Positions 17,657 through 26,369 of a DNA stretch of 48,816 bases are shown here, piece after piece. Each line of letters opens with the position of its first letter. Position 1 is the first letter of the stretch. This DNA comes from an uncultured Ruminococcus sp. (GTDB taxonomy: Bacteria > Bacillota > Clostridia > Oscillospirales > Ruminococcaceae), in assembly GCA_949291125.1 (NCBI GenBank), contig CASEUJ010000001.1, forward strand, positions 1-48,816, written 5' to 3'. The position numbers and the translations under genes were made by a program. The notes under the pieces are model-generated. The model saw only the letters and a list, made by a program, of their open reading frames with translations. It was not told the origin of the DNA and ran no database searches.

Positions 17657-18160
17657 TCAAACCCACTTTGCAATATCATCCTGCGCAGACGCAACGCCGC
17701 CACCGCGGATCGCAAGCCCTTTCTCCACAGTCGCACCCGGACAGAGCCGCTGGATATCTGCAATGCTGCCGCCCATGCCGCTGCCTTCATGCGTACAAAA
17801 GGGTTTGATAATCTTCCCACTGAAATCAAAGTGTTCCAAAAATGTGAACATTGCCATTGGCATCGTCCCCCAATAATTCGGATATCCGAGATAAATGGTC
17901 GTATATGGCGCGATTGTTTCCGGATATGATTTCAGTGCCGGACGTGCATTCCGCCGTTGGTCATCTTGTGCCTGTGCAATGCACTCGTTATAACCCTTTG
18001 CGTAAGGGTGTGCCTGCTCCACTTCAAAAAGATCAGCGCCCGTAATTTTTGCGATCATCTCCGCAGCGACTTTCGTGTTTCCCACGTTCAGTGTCTTAAT
18101 CATGCCGCTCACATAATTCTCATCCGCTCTAGAATAAAACGCTACAAGTTTTTCTGACAT
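17657..18160 (-). CDS. Flavodoxin
   Basis: A 167-residue flavodoxin-fold protein and the first gene of the operon. It begins LVAFYSRADENYVSG, a strand-loop variant of the FMN phosphate loop, and has GNTKVAAEMIAKITGADLFEV, then YLGYPNYWGTMPMAM (about 93-107) as the aromatic flavin loop. Proteins of this kind (flavodoxin_4) move electrons at low potential. The start at 18160 has GGAGGG 7 bases upstream. The promoter at 18222-18227 faces the LysR gene. Confidence 0.9.
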   Translation of the reverse strand: MSEKLVAFYSRADENYVSGMIKTLNVGNTKVAAEMIAKITGADLFEVEQAHPYAKGYNECIAQAQDDQRRNARPALKSYPETIAPYTTIYLGYPNYWGTMPMAMFTFLEHFDFSGKIIKPFCTHEGSGMGGSIADIQRLCPGATVEKGLAIRGGGVASAQDDIAKWV

Positions 18161-18221
18161 AACTGATCCCTCCATTGTCTGAATCGACTCTGCCGATCGC
18201 ATCACTTTATCCTGTGCTTTA

Positions 18222-18227
18222 ATTATA
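18222..18227 (-). promoter_or_regulatory. Extended -10 of the redox operon promoter
   Basis: On the minus strand TGGTATAAT provides an extended -10 (hexamer 18222-18227). The base sequence at the -35 position is poor (TTCCGT), which fits a promoter that needs an activator. It overlaps the divergent LysR promoter region, so one LysR protein could control both directions. Confidence 0.6.
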
Positions 18228-18239
18228 CCACAGATTTTC

Positions 18240-18268
18240 TTGACACGGAATCTCCGATATGTTATAAT
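18240..18268 (+). promoter_or_regulatory. Consensus promoter of the divergent lysR gene
   Basis: TTGACA (18240-18245) and TATAAT (18263-18268) with a 17-base spacer, both perfect. Confidence 0.88.
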
Positions 18269-18270
18269 AG

Positions 18271-18289
18271 TTTCAACCAAAAGTTGATA
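18271..18289. promoter_or_regulatory. Candidate LysR operator
   Basis: Imperfect palindrome TTTCAAC-CAAAA-GTTGATA directly downstream of the lysR -10, over the predicted start of transcription. It is the best dyad in the divergent region and fits autorepression. It does not match the classical T-N11-A spacing exactly. Confidence 0.45.
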
Positions 18290-18304
18290 CGGAGGTGGCA
18301 GGCT

Positions 18305-19186
18305 TTGTATAACCCCATGCTGGATACATTCCTTACCGTTGCAGACTGCGGCAGTTTTACCAAAGCGGCACAGCAACTGTTTCTCTCGCCCACTGCGGTT
18401 ATGAAACAAATGAACACATTAGAACAACAGATGGAAGTCACGCTCTTGAAGCGAACCTCTGCCGGGATCCGACTCACAGATGCCGGTGCCGCAATTTATC
18501 AAGACTCCAAATTTTTGATCGACTATTCTAAAAAGTCGATCGCACATGCAAAAACGATCCAGAGCGCTGAAGATACTACGTTTTGTGTCGGGACATCGCT
18601 TCTAAATCCGGCAAAGCCTTTTATGGATCTCTGGTATCGGATGAGCCAATACTTCCCGGGATATAAGCTGCATCTTGTGCCATTCGAGGACAACCACGAT
18701 GGGATCCTATCAGAGATCGAAAATCTCGGTGTAAAATTTGACTTTTTAATCGGCGTATGTGATTCAAAAGCATGGCTCTCACGCTGTCGGTTTTTAGAGC
18801 TTGGTAAATACCGCAAAATGGTGGCAGTCCCCCGGTTTCATCGACTTGCAAACAAAAATCTAATTCATGTTGAAGATCTGCACGGGGAAACTCTGATGAT
18901 GGTCAAGGCAGGCGACTCAGGTGTCAATGACTTTATCCGCAACGACCTGACACGCCATCATCCTGAGATCCAAATTGAAGATACATCGCAGTTTTACGAT
19001 CTGGATGTTTTTAACCACTGTGCAGAATCAAACAAAGTGCTACTTACCATCGAATGCTGGCAAGAGGTACACCCAGGACTTGTGACGATTCCGGTCGCAT
19101 GGGAGTATGACATTCCCTATGGTCTGTTATACAGTCCGGATGCACCGGCAGATGTGCTGCGGTTTGTAGAACTGGTATATACATGA
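18305..19186 (+). CDS. LysR family transcriptional regulator (redox operon)
   Basis: A 293-residue LysR-type regulator. The N-terminal winged helix-turn-helix (about 3-62) reads FTKAAQQLFLSPTAVMKQMNTLEQQMEVTLLKRT, followed by a periplasmic-binding-like effector domain (about 90-290). The start is taken as TTG at 18305, 9 bases behind GGAGG (18291-18295); ATG at 18284 lies upstream of that site, and ATG at 18317 is 21 bases away. Its divergent position makes it the likely regulator of the seven-gene operon at 13577-18160. The effector is unknown; aldehydes or quinones are possible by analogy with YqhC (an AraC protein). Confidence 0.9.
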   Translation: MYNPMLDTFLTVADCGSFTKAAQQLFLSPTAVMKQMNTLEQQMEVTLLKRTSAGIRLTDAGAAIYQDSKFLIDYSKKSIAHAKTIQSAEDTTFCVGTSLLNPAKPFMDLWYRMSQYFPGYKLHLVPFEDNHDGILSEIENLGVKFDFLIGVCDSKAWLSRCRFLELGKYRKMVAVPRFHRLANKNLIHVEDLHGETLMMVKAGDSGVNDFIRNDLTRHHPEIQIEDTSQFYDLDVFNHCAESNKVLLTIECWQEVHPGLVTIPVAWEYDIPYGLLYSPDAPADVLRFVELVYT

Positions 19187-19236
19187 ACTTCTTTACATAG
19201 TATGGCATCATAACCAAATAAATGAAGTTCAAAAGG

Positions 19237-19279
19237 ACAAGGAGCTGTTGCGCGCAAAAAGTGTGCAACAGCTCCTTGT
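19237..19279. repeat. Long 19-bp inverted repeat / hairpin
   Basis: ACAAGGAGCTGTTGC (19237-19251) pairs perfectly with GCAACAGCTCCTTGT (19265-19279). GCGC and GTGT extend the stem by four pairs with two G-U, leaving an AAAAA loop. No T-run follows on the plus strand, and only CCTTTT on the minus strand. It may end lysR, or be a repeat element. Confidence 0.6.
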
Positions 19280-19363
19280 TGATATATGTGTAATCCGTCT
19301 TTGTATCCCTGACTTATCCGCAATACAATCACGCAAAAGATCCGTATCTATTTCTCGTATCGG

Positions 19364-19399
19364 AAAAACCTTAGGCAATACCGCACAAAGATTGCCTAA
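19364..19399 (-). terminator. Terminator downstream of second lysR gene
   Basis: On the minus strand TTAGGCAAT (19391-19399) pairs with ATTGCCTAA (19371-19379), 9 bp with an 11-base loop, followed by GG and TTTTT (19364-19368). It lies 170 bases after the stop of the second lysR gene. Confidence 0.65.
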
Positions 19400-19567
19400 C
19401 GGCTTTATACGCATCTACTCGCATATTTCCCGTCATACTTTTGCTCGCATGAGTAATTTACTAGAATACTCGCAAATACAAAAAGAATTCACTCCGTTTT
19501 TTATTTTATCTGACGAAGTTTATGCTTGTAGAGTTCATCTGATGCACAATCTCTTACGGTATTACCC

Positions 19568-20464
19568 TTATTTTTCGATTTCTTGGTGCGGCTTCAGGTG
19601 CTCCTGCAACATGGTAAGCTCCTGTTGTTCCGCTCGACTGCGCATGGTAACAAAATAAACCGTACAAAATGCAGAATTCGTTTCAAGATAAACACGTTCC
19701 AGCTTATGCGCTTTCAGTTCGCGTTGAATCGTAGACTCCATGAATACCGCTACTCCTTGTCCTTGCCGCAGCAATTCGATCACTACATCATAGGAATTTA
19801 CATTCCACACGCGCTTGAAATCATGAAAATCCAAGCCACGGCTGCGCAGTCGTTTCTGCAGTATCGTACGCAATCCACTTCCCGGATCGGGCAACAGCAA
19901 GGGTTGCCGTATCATCTGCTGCCATGTACACCCATAGAGCTGTCTAGCAAGCTGTGGATTCGCCGCGATGATCAGGCGTTCCTGATACAACGGATGCGCC
20001 TCGATCTGCGTATCACAAAACGCATCTCCTTCCAACACCGCTGCATCCAGCTGACATTCCTGCAGCTGTGACATCTGCGTCGCTGTGTTCGAAACGGACA
20101 GATTGACCGCAATCGGCGCATCCTTTCGCACACATCCGCACAGCGACTCGATTAGCGGTGTACGTGCAACTGTTGGCGTAATTCCGATCCGAAGCGGCAA
20201 TTCTTCATATAATCCACGCAGCCGGCTCTGAATCTCCATTTCCTGCACACGCAAAGCTCTCGTTTTATCGTAAAGATACTTCCCGGCTTTTGTCATCTCC
20301 GTTTGCCGTCCATCGTAATGAAACAGTTCACATTGATAAAACTGCTCCAAATATTTGATATGCTGGGTCACAGAAGGCTGCGTCAAGTGAAGTTTCTTTG
20401 CAGTTTTCGTATAGCTCTTAGTTTCACAAAGGGACAAAAACGTTTCCATACGATAATCAAGCAC
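19568..20464 (-). CDS. LysR family transcriptional regulator
   Basis: A 298-residue LysR protein. The N-terminal helix-turn-helix reads YTKTAKKLHLTQPSVTQHIKYLEQ (about 17-40); the effector domain covers about 88-290, with a CysB/CysL-like GITPTVARTPL opening. The start is GTG at 20464, with GGAGGT 8 bases ahead. It lies 31 bases after gpsA in the same direction, so it could be read from the yceD-gpsA operon. No divergent target is next to it; its role is unknown. Confidence 0.9.
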   Translation of the reverse strand: MLDYRMETFLSLCETKSYTKTAKKLHLTQPSVTQHIKYLEQFYQCELFHYDGRQTEMTKAGKYLYDKTRALRVQEMEIQSRLRGLYEELPLRIGITPTVARTPLIESLCGCVRKDAPIAVNLSVSNTATQMSQLQECQLDAAVLEGDAFCDTQIEAHPLYQERLIIAANPQLARQLYGCTWQQMIRQPLLLPDPGSGLRTILQKRLRSRGLDFHDFKRVWNVNSYDVVIELLRQGQGVAVFMESTIQRELKAHKLERVYLETNSAFCTVYFVTMRSRAEQQELTMLQEHLKPHQEIEK

Positions 20465-20495
20465 TGCGTTTCACCTCCGAGCTTGATGCGCGAGA

Positions 20496-21500
20496 TTATT
20501 CATTCCGATACGTTTCATATTCCTCTTTTTTGGGACGGCGCATAAGATTCACAAGCGCATCGCTTGCATTACCGCCCTCAAATAAAACTTTGTAAAGCTG
20601 TTCGGTAATGGGCATGCTGACGCCATATTTCTGTGCCAGTTCCCAGGCGGCGTGACAGCAATAATAGCCCTCGACAGTACCCACCTGTGCCACCGCCTCT
20701 TCCGGCGACATGCCTTCCCCAATCAAAATTCCGGCGCGACGGTTGCGGCTGTGCATGCTGCAACAGGTAACGATCAGGTCACCGATGCCGGACAGCCCGC
20801 TAAACGTTTCAGCCTTTCCACCAAGTCTGACGCCCAGATTGGTAATCTCATGCAAGCCCCGGGTCATCAGCGCAGCCTTGGTATTGTCACCACACTTTAA
20901 GCCATCGCAGATGCCAGCAGCCAGTGCAATAATATTCTTCAACGCACCGCCTACTTCACATCCAACTGGGTCGCTGTTGCGGTAGATGCGCAGCGTTTCG
21001 CTGGACAGGGCATCCTGTACCCAGGCAGAAGCTCCGGCGTTTTCCGACGCCGCTACAATAGAAGTAGGCACACATCTACCCACTTCTTCCGCATGGGACG
21101 GTCCTGTCAACGCACAGACCGGATTATCCGGATATTCTGACTGTAAAATCTGGCTCATGGTTAGGAATGTTCCCTCCTCCAGACCTTTGCTGGCACTGAC
21201 CAGAATGGTCTGGGGATGGATATAATCGTGCAAGCTGCGTGCAGCATCCCGGGTAAAGCGGGATGGCACCACGAAAATAATACAGTCACTATCCAAGATT
21301 GCATTCTTATCACAGGTAAAGAGGATCTCTCGTGGAATCTTGACGCCGGGCAGCTTCACGCGATTTTCTCCGTCCCGTATGATCTCATCCACGACCACCT
21401 GTGCATTGTCCCAGACAACAGTCTGGTGATGATTGCGGTATGCCGTGATTGCAAGACAAATTCCAAAGCCGCCTGCACCGATAATTGTTATTTTTGCCAT
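20496..21500 (-). CDS. gpsA: NAD(P)H-dependent glycerol-3-phosphate dehydrogenase
   Basis: A 334-residue cytoplasmic enzyme that reduces dihydroxyacetone phosphate to sn-glycerol-3-phosphate, the backbone of phospholipids. N-terminal Rossmann motif GAGGFGICLA (residues 8-17), VVPSRF and SKGLEEGT segments, and the family signature VGGALKNIIALAAGICDGLKCGDNTKAAL broken over residues about 186-214, with the catalytic Lys at about 192. Start has AAAAGGAG 8 bases before the ATG. It is downstream of plsY, which uses its product. Confidence 0.97.
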   Translation of the reverse strand: MAKITIIGAGGFGICLAITAYRNHHQTVVWDNAQVVVDEIIRDGENRVKLPGVKIPREILFTCDKNAILDSDCIIFVVPSRFTRDAARSLHDYIHPQTILVSASKGLEEGTFLTMSQILQSEYPDNPVCALTGPSHAEEVGRCVPTSIVAASENAGASAWVQDALSSETLRIYRNSDPVGCEVGGALKNIIALAAGICDGLKCGDNTKAALMTRGLHEITNLGVRLGGKAETFSGLSGIGDLIVTCCSMHSRNRRAGILIGEGMSPEEAVAQVGTVEGYYCCHAAWELAQKYGVSMPITEQLYKVLFEGGNASDALVNLMRRPKKEEYETYRNE

Positions 21501-21518
21501 AATACGCGCTCCTTTTGG

Positions 21519-22205
21519 TTATGCGTCAAATTTTGAGTTGGAAGAATGAAATGAAAATTTATTTTCGCTACCAGCTCTCAAACGCTGGATATTGCTGCGA
21601 TGCATCCAAATGACCCACAGCGCCATCAGCGCCGCTAACCCAGTGTTGAGCCAAAGATACCATAAGGGCAGATCTCCTCGCTGAAGATATTGCAGCAAAA
21701 ACGTCAGCGGCGGACAGCACGCCGATGCGACGATCGAGCCCAGAGAAACATACTTCGAGATCACCAGCACTATGGCGAAGATCACGATCAGACAGAGAAA
21801 CACCTTCCAATCGATGCCCAGAAAGACGGAAACACCCACTAATACGCCCTTGCCGCCTTTGAAGTGATAATACAAAGGGAACACATGCCCCAAGATCGCG
21901 AAAATGCCGGCGATATAGCCAATAAAATGCACATCGTTCTGCGCTGTTAGACCGGTGTCCAACAGCATGCAGATACCACGGCTCAAAAACACCGCAAGGA
22001 TTCCCTTGCCCATATCGCCTAGCAACGTCAGTGCCGCACATCCCTTACCAAAACAGCGCAATGTGTTCGTAAGTCCGGCATTATGACTGCCATAATCGCG
22101 CACATCCTTGTGTTTGAGCAGCCGCACGACTAAAATGGCGCTGTTAAAACTGCCCAACAAATAAGAAAACACTGCCGAGAGCAGGATCGCAAGTACTACC
22201 ATCAT
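21519..22205 (-). CDS. plsY: Acyl-phosphate glycerol-3-phosphate acyltransferase
   Basis: A 228-residue integral membrane enzyme that moves an acyl group from acyl-phosphate to glycerol-3-phosphate, the first step of phosphatidic acid synthesis. The three PlsY motifs are present: GSFNSAILVVRL (motif 1, about 17-28), GSHNAGLTNTLR (about 39-50) and the glycine-rich FKGGKGVLVGVSVFLG (about 108-123). Five to seven membrane helices are visible. Start has AGGAGGTACAGCAT ahead of ATG. The gene order der-plsY-gpsA is common in Clostridia. Confidence 0.96.
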   Translation of the reverse strand: MMVVLAILLSAVFSYLLGSFNSAILVVRLLKHKDVRDYGSHNAGLTNTLRCFGKGCAALTLLGDMGKGILAVFLSRGICMLLDTGLTAQNDVHFIGYIAGIFAILGHVFPLYYHFKGGKGVLVGVSVFLGIDWKVFLCLIVIFAIVLVISKYVSLGSIVASACCPPLTFLLQYLQRGDLPLWYLWLNTGLAALMALWVIWMHRSNIQRLRAGSENKFSFHSSNSKFDA

Positions 22206-22220
22206 ATGCTGTACCTCCTG

Positions 22221-23549
22221 TCACTTTTCATCCCGTGCACGTTCTCTTACCACAAACCGCACCGGCGTTCCCGTCAGACCAAAGGTAGCACGGATCTGGT
22301 TCTCGATATATCTTTGATAGGAGAAGTGAAACAGATCTGCACGGTTGACGAAAATGACAAATGTCGGCGGCTTGGTGCTAGCCTGGGTCATATAATAGAT
22401 CTTCAGACGGCGTCCCTTGTCCGACGGTGGCTGAACACGGGTGGTGGCATAGGCCAATACATCGTTGAGCATACCGGTGGAAATGCGCATGGCATTCTGG
22501 GCATGCACCTCTTGAATCATCTCAAATAGCTTACTCACCCGCTGACCGGTCTTTGCCGAAATAAAGAGAAACGGCGCATAGGACATAAAGCTGAAGTCGT
22601 TTTTCAGCTTATCTTCGTACTCCTTCATGGTTTTGCTGTCCTTCTCAATCAAATCCCACTTGTTAACCACAATAATGGACGCCTTGCCCTGTTCATGGGC
22701 ATAGCCAGCGACCTTGGAATCCTGCTCGGTAAAGCCCTCTGCCGCATCGATAACAATCAGGCATACATCCGCCCGATCCACCGCCATATAAGCACGAAGC
22801 ACGCTGTAATGCTCAATACGTTCAGTAACTTTGGATTTTTTGCGGATGCCGGCGGTGTCAATGAGGATAAACTTGCCGGCTTTATTCTCGATCTCCGTGT
22901 CGATGGCATCCCGGGTAGTGCCTGCCACGTTGGAGACAATAACCCGTTCTTCTCCGGCAATACGATTGACCAATGAAGACTTACCTACATTGGGCTTTCC
23001 GATGATGGCAACACGCACGGCATCCTCATCCTCATTTTCTGCCGGTTCTTCCGGAAGCATTTCATACACCGCATCCAACAAGTCGCCAGTGCCGTGACCG
23101 TGGGCGGCAGAAATGGGCATAGGATCACCAATCCCCAGATTATAAAACTCATATAATTCCATAGGCGGCTCACCGATAGAATCACATTTATTGACTGCCA
23201 ATATCACTGGCTTACCGCTTTTTTGCAGCATACTTGCCACAGCACTGTCGTCCGCCGTGACACCGCAGCGCACATCTGTCACGAGAATAATTACATCCGC
23301 ACGCTCGATAGCAAGCTCTGCCTGACGGCGCATCTGTTGTAAGATAGGGTCGTCTGTGACCGATTCAATACCGCCTGTATCCACCACCATAAATGGGCGA
23401 TTGCGCCATTCACCTTTTGCATAGATCCGGTCACGCGTCACACCCGGCGTATCTTCGACGATCGAGAGCCGCTGACCGATTAGTTTATTGAACAGCGTCG
23501 ACTTTCCCACATTCGGACGGCCGACCACAGCGATTACGGGTAATGCCAT
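22221..23549 (-). CDS. der: Ribosome biogenesis GTPase Der (EngA)
   Basis: A 442-residue essential GTPase with two tandem G domains, needed for 50S subunit assembly. The G1 motifs are GRPNVGKST (residues 8-16) and GKPNVGKSS (about 184-192). G3 motifs read DTGG and DTAG, and G4 motifs NKCD and NKWD. A C-terminal KH-like domain (about 355-440) follows. The start MALPVIAVVG at 23549 is 12 bases behind AGGAG; an in-frame ATG at 23561 directly abuts that site and is less likely. A terminator lies between rpmF and der, so der also needs its own promoter or read-through. Confidence 0.96.
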   Translation of the reverse strand: MALPVIAVVGRPNVGKSTLFNKLIGQRLSIVEDTPGVTRDRIYAKGEWRNRPFMVVDTGGIESVTDDPILQQMRRQAELAIERADVIILVTDVRCGVTADDSAVASMLQKSGKPVILAVNKCDSIGEPPMELYEFYNLGIGDPMPISAAHGHGTGDLLDAVYEMLPEEPAENEDEDAVRVAIIGKPNVGKSSLVNRIAGEERVIVSNVAGTTRDAIDTEIENKAGKFILIDTAGIRKKSKVTERIEHYSVLRAYMAVDRADVCLIVIDAAEGFTEQDSKVAGYAHEQGKASIIVVNKWDLIEKDSKTMKEYEDKLKNDFSFMSYAPFLFISAKTGQRVSKLFEMIQEVHAQNAMRISTGMLNDVLAYATTRVQPPSDKGRRLKIYYMTQASTKPPTFVIFVNRADLFHFSYQRYIENQIRATFGLTGTPVRFVVRERARDEK

Positions 23550-23586
23550 TTCAGACTTCATCTCCTTTATCTTCTTTTGCAAGGAA

Positions 23587-23620
23587 ATAAAAAGGAGAGA
23601 CGACACGAGCCGCCTCTCCT
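23587..23620 (-). terminator. Terminator between rpmF and der
   Basis: On the minus strand AGGAGAG (23614-23620) pairs with CTCTCCT (23593-23599), with an inner GCG/CGT extension, and a T-run follows (23587-23592). Upstream of it, AAGCATG-tgta-CATGCTT (23643-23660) forms a second hairpin at the rpmF stop. Confidence 0.75.
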
Positions 23621-23658
23621 CCTCGTACAAAATCTCGTACTAAAGCATGTACACATGC

Positions 23659-23847
23659 TTATTCTGCGTCCTTCATCTTCAGAACTGCAACGCCCTTATA
23701 GTATCCGCAGTTCTTGCAAACCTTATGCGGCGCTTTGAACGCACCACAGTTGTCACATACAGACATTGCCGGTGCATCCAGCTTCCAAACAGCAGAACGT
23801 CTTTTGTCACGTCTTGCCTTGGAGACCTTATTCTTTGGTACAGCCAT
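23659..23847 (-). CDS. rpmF: 50S ribosomal protein L32
   Basis: A 62-residue ribosomal protein. It has the typical MAVPKNKVSKARRDKRR N-terminus and two zinc-binding CxxC pairs (CDNCG and CKNCG, about residues 31-34 and 44-47), so it is the zinc-containing (C+) form. The ribosome site AAGGAGGT is 9 bases before the ATG. It follows the yceD gene by 16 bases, the classical pair. Confidence 0.98.
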   Translation of the reverse strand: MAVPKNKVSKARRDKRRSAVWKLDAPAMSVCDNCGAFKAPHKVCKNCGYYKGVAVLKMKDAE

Positions 23848-23863
23848 CGTTTGGCACCTCCTT

Positions 23864-24319
23864 CTATTTTCGACAGTCGCAAGTGCCCTCGTTCAGATCG
23901 CACCCACAGATATCACACAGACCACGACAATCGTCCTGACAAAGCATCTTTGTCGGCAACATCAAAAGCAGGTCTGAGATCGCTGTCTCATTCATATCTA
24001 AGCTATCATGTTCTGCAACTAAATAAGTGTCAAACACATCGCCCTCACTTTGCAACGACGGCACCACTGTATGCGTAAAATCATAGGAATAATCCCGTTT
24101 CAGCGACTTTAAGCATCGGTCACAGACCACATCCAGCGTACAGGAAACGATGTATCGCAGCGTCACGATCCCGGCACGATTCGAAAACTCACCGGACACA
24201 GAAACAGGTGCACCAAAGGTATACCCATGAATATGCGAGAGCTCTTCCATCGGAATTTCAAATTCTACCGGCAGATGTTTTCCCTCGATCTGAAAAATTT
24301 CACGCAGCTGTACTTTCAT
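23864..24319 (-). CDS. yceD: DUF177 protein YceD
   Basis: A 151-residue DUF177 protein, the usual partner encoded before rpmF; it is implicated in 23S rRNA handling. A CDRCL motif lies at about residues 74-78. The C-terminus ends with CQDDCRGLCDICGCDLNEGTC, the conserved cysteine-rich tail (about 126-146) that probably binds zinc. The ATG at 24319 is chosen over 24361 because GGAAGG lies between them. It heads the yceD-rpmF-der-plsY-gpsA run behind a promoter at 24378-24407. Confidence 0.92.
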   Translation of the reverse strand: MKVQLREIFQIEGKHLPVEFEIPMEELSHIHGYTFGAPVSVSGEFSNRAGIVTLRYIVSCTLDVVCDRCLKSLKRDYSYDFTHTVVPSLQSEGDVFDTYLVAEHDSLDMNETAISDLLLMLPTKMLCQDDCRGLCDICGCDLNEGTCDCRK

Positions 24320-24377
24320 CCTTGTTTCCTTCCAAAAATCAACATGTCGATTTCCGAACACAACGCTGACTTTTTTT

Positions 24378-24407
24378 ATTATAGCAAATTTTAAAGGGAT
24401 TTGTCAA
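24378..24407 (-). promoter_or_regulatory. Sigma-A promoter of yceD-rpmF
   Basis: On the minus strand TTGACA (24402-24407) and TGC-TATAAT (24378-24383) with an 18-base spacer. Confidence 0.85.
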
Positions 24408-24442
24408 GCCCTTTTTGAAAAAAATCGTGTTTTTGACAAAGC

Positions 24443-24850
24443 TTAGTCGGCAAACTTCATTACCGATGCAGGCAACTCTGCAGAATCTGCCGAAACCGTA
24501 AATGTTACCGAAGAATCTTCACCGGTCAGCTTGTCCACCTTTTCCAACATACGACCCAGTGCTTCAAAATCAGCGCCAGCGATCTTCAGAATACCGTCTA
24601 CATAGATCTCCTTGATGTCATAGTTACCAGCCAACATCCCTGCGATAAAGCCATAGAATGCATCAAAGCTATCAATACTGAACTGATCCGAATCACACCA
24701 TCTTACCTTATAGCTGATGGAACGGCGCAATGTCTCGCCTTTTTCGATGCAGACTAAACAGCCGTTTGTGTCCTTCACTGCCGCATTGATCTTGTCGATC
24801 ATGATCTTCGTCTTGCCGCTTCCCTTCTTACCAATTACCAGTTGAACCAT
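24443..24850 (-). CDS. Small P-loop ATP-binding protein, function unknown
   Basis: A 135-residue protein with a Walker A motif GKKGSGKT at residues 7-14 and a possible Walker-B strand IKEIYVDGI (about 79-87). The rest resembles a minimal RecA/ABC-like core with no added domain. The ribosome site GAAAGGAG is 7 bases ahead. It follows pgi by 88 bases that hold a three-tier RNA hairpin. I know similar short ATP-binding proteins in Clostridia only as hypothetical; no function is assigned. Confidence 0.82.
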   Translation of the reverse strand: MVQLVIGKKGSGKTKIMIDKINAAVKDTNGCLVCIEKGETLRRSISYKVRWCDSDQFSIDSFDAFYGFIAGMLAGNYDIKEIYVDGILKIAGADFEALGRMLEKVDKLTGEDSSVTFTVSADSAELPASVMKFAD

Positions 24851-24875
24851 AATATATACTCCTTTCAGATTTGAT

Positions 24876-24925
24876 CCTCAGCCGCCCTGCAAGCCATGCA
24901 GGTTAATGCACGCGCGGATCTGAGG
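24876..24925 (-). ncRNA. Structured RNA element between pgi and P-loop gene
   Basis: Three nested stems: CCTCAG/CTGAGG (24876-24881 with 24920-24925), CCGC/GCGG (24882-24885 with 24914-24917) and CCTGCA/TGCAGG (24886-24891 with 24897-24902). No T-run follows, so it is not a standard terminator. It may be a processing site or translational control element. Confidence 0.45.
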
Positions 24926-24938
24926 CATTTGCGTCATT

Positions 24939-26276
24939 TTACTTTGCCAGAAGTGCTTCGAGTGCAGCCTTCTGATCCTCATAGCCCGGCTTTCCGAGCA
25001 GCGCGAACATATTACGCTTATAGCTTTCTACGCCCGGCTGGTTAAACGGATTGACACCCAGCAGATAGCCAGAAATTGCACACGCCTTTTCAAAGAAATA
25101 GATCAGATAGCCTAGGCTCTTTTCCGAAACATCCTCGACCTCAAGGATCATATTCGGTACGCCGCCGTCTGTGTGCGCTAGTACCACGCCCTCCAGCGCC
25201 TTGCGGTTGACAACCGACATATTCTGCCCAGTCAGGAAATTCAGACCATCCAGATTTTCTGCATCCGGCTCTAAATAGAAGTCCTGCTTCGGCTTTTGGA
25301 TATCCACAACTGTTTCAAAGAGAATGCGGCTGCCTTCTTGGATATACTGACCCATCGAGTGTAGATCTGTTGAGAATACACCAGCCGACGGAAATATACC
25401 CTTATTGTCTTTGCCTTCACTTTCGCCAAAGAGTTGCTTATACCACTCAGACATCATCACAAAGCTCGGCTCATAGGAAACGAGCATTTCCACAGTCTTG
25501 CCCTTGCGGTAAAGAATATTACGCAGAGCCGCATATTTATAGCAGTCGTTGTGCTCAAAGTCCGCCATAAAATCCTTTTGAGCCTGTGCCGCGCCTGCCA
25601 TCAGTGCCTCAATGTTACAGCCAGCAACTGCGATCGGCAGAAGCCCAACTGCCGTCAGTACCGAGAATCTGCCGCCAACATCATCCGGAACCACGAATGT
25701 TTCATAGCCTTCCGTATCCGACAATTCTTTCAGCGTGCCCTTTGCCTTATCGGTGGTTGCAAAGATGTGATCCTTTGCGCCGTCCTTACCGTATTTCTTC
25801 TCCACCAGCTGTTTGAACACTCGGAATGCCAAAGCCGGTTCTGTTGTGGTACCAGACTTAGAAATGACGTTAACTGAGAAGTCCTTTCCTTCACACAGCG
25901 AGATGATTTCGTTAAGGTAAGTCGGGTTGATGTTGTTGCCAACATAGTAGATGTCTGGCGTATCCTTCTTCAGATTGTTATACATCGGCGACTTTAAGAA
26001 TTCAATCGCCGCACGTGCACCCAGATATGAGCCGCCAATGCCGATAACGATCAACACATCCGAGTTGTCCTGGATCTTCTTGGCAGCCACCTGAATGCGT
26101 GCGAATTCTTCCTTATCATAATCGGTCGGCAGGGTCAGCCAGCCCAGAAAATCGCTGCCGAGCCCACACTTTTTATGTAACATTTCCGCAGATGCCTCTA
26201 CCTGATGGCAGATGCCGGCAAGTTCATCCTGCCCCACGAAATTTTCTAAATACTTTGTATTCAATTTCACTGACAT
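24939..26276 (-). CDS. pgi: Glucose-6-phosphate isomerase
   Basis: A 445-residue glycolytic enzyme interconverting glucose-6-phosphate and fructose-6-phosphate. It has the short Firmicute length. Signature segments are [16 protein letters not shown] (about 80-95), the SIS phosphate loop [13 protein letters not shown] (about 139-151), the catalytic Glu in [19 protein letters not shown] (His about 308 region), and C-terminal [16 protein letters not shown] with the catalytic Lys (about 420). The ribosome site GGAGGAATT precedes the ATG. Its promoter is at 26370-26398. Confidence 0.98.
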   Translation of the reverse strand: MSVKLNTKYLENFVGQDELAGICHQVEASAEMLHKKCGLGSDFLGWLTLPTDYDKEEFARIQVAAKKIQDNSDVLIVIGIGGSYLGARAAIEFLKSPMYNNLKKDTPDIYYVGNNINPTYLNEIISLCEGKDFSVNVISKSGTTTEPALAFRVFKQLVEKKYGKDGAKDHIFATTDKAKGTLKELSDTEGYETFVVPDDVGGRFSVLTAVGLLPIAVAGCNIEALMAGAAQAQKDFMADFEHNDCYKYAALRNILYRKGKTVEMLVSYEPSFVMMSEWYKQLFGESEGKDNKGIFPSAGVFSTDLHSMGQYIQEGSRILFETVVDIQKPKQDFYLEPDAENLDGLNFLTGQNMSVVNRKALEGVVLAHTDGGVPNMILEVEDVSEKSLGYLIYFFEKACAISGYLLGVNPFNQPGVESYKRNMFALLGKPGYEDQKAALEALLAK

Positions 26277-26369
26277 AATACCAATTCCTCCATTTTTCTA
26301 ACCAGCACTGCATATCATGCACCATGTCCGAACAAGTACTAGGCATGATCCAGCTACCTTATCATATTT

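Larger units (their letters stand above)
19187..19567. other. Gene-free region with two hairpins
   Basis: No supported gene. The region holds a 19-bp hairpin (19237-19279), a minus-strand terminator-like hairpin (19364-19399) and an inverted repeat TGAACTTC / GAAGTTCA (19184-19191 and 19224-19231). Open frames on both strands here lack ribosome sites. Confidence 0.6.

Noticed and set aside
19248-19658. 136-codon open frame on the plus strand
   Set aside because: It runs through a hairpin and into the second lysR gene on the other strand, with no ribosome site and unlikely composition.
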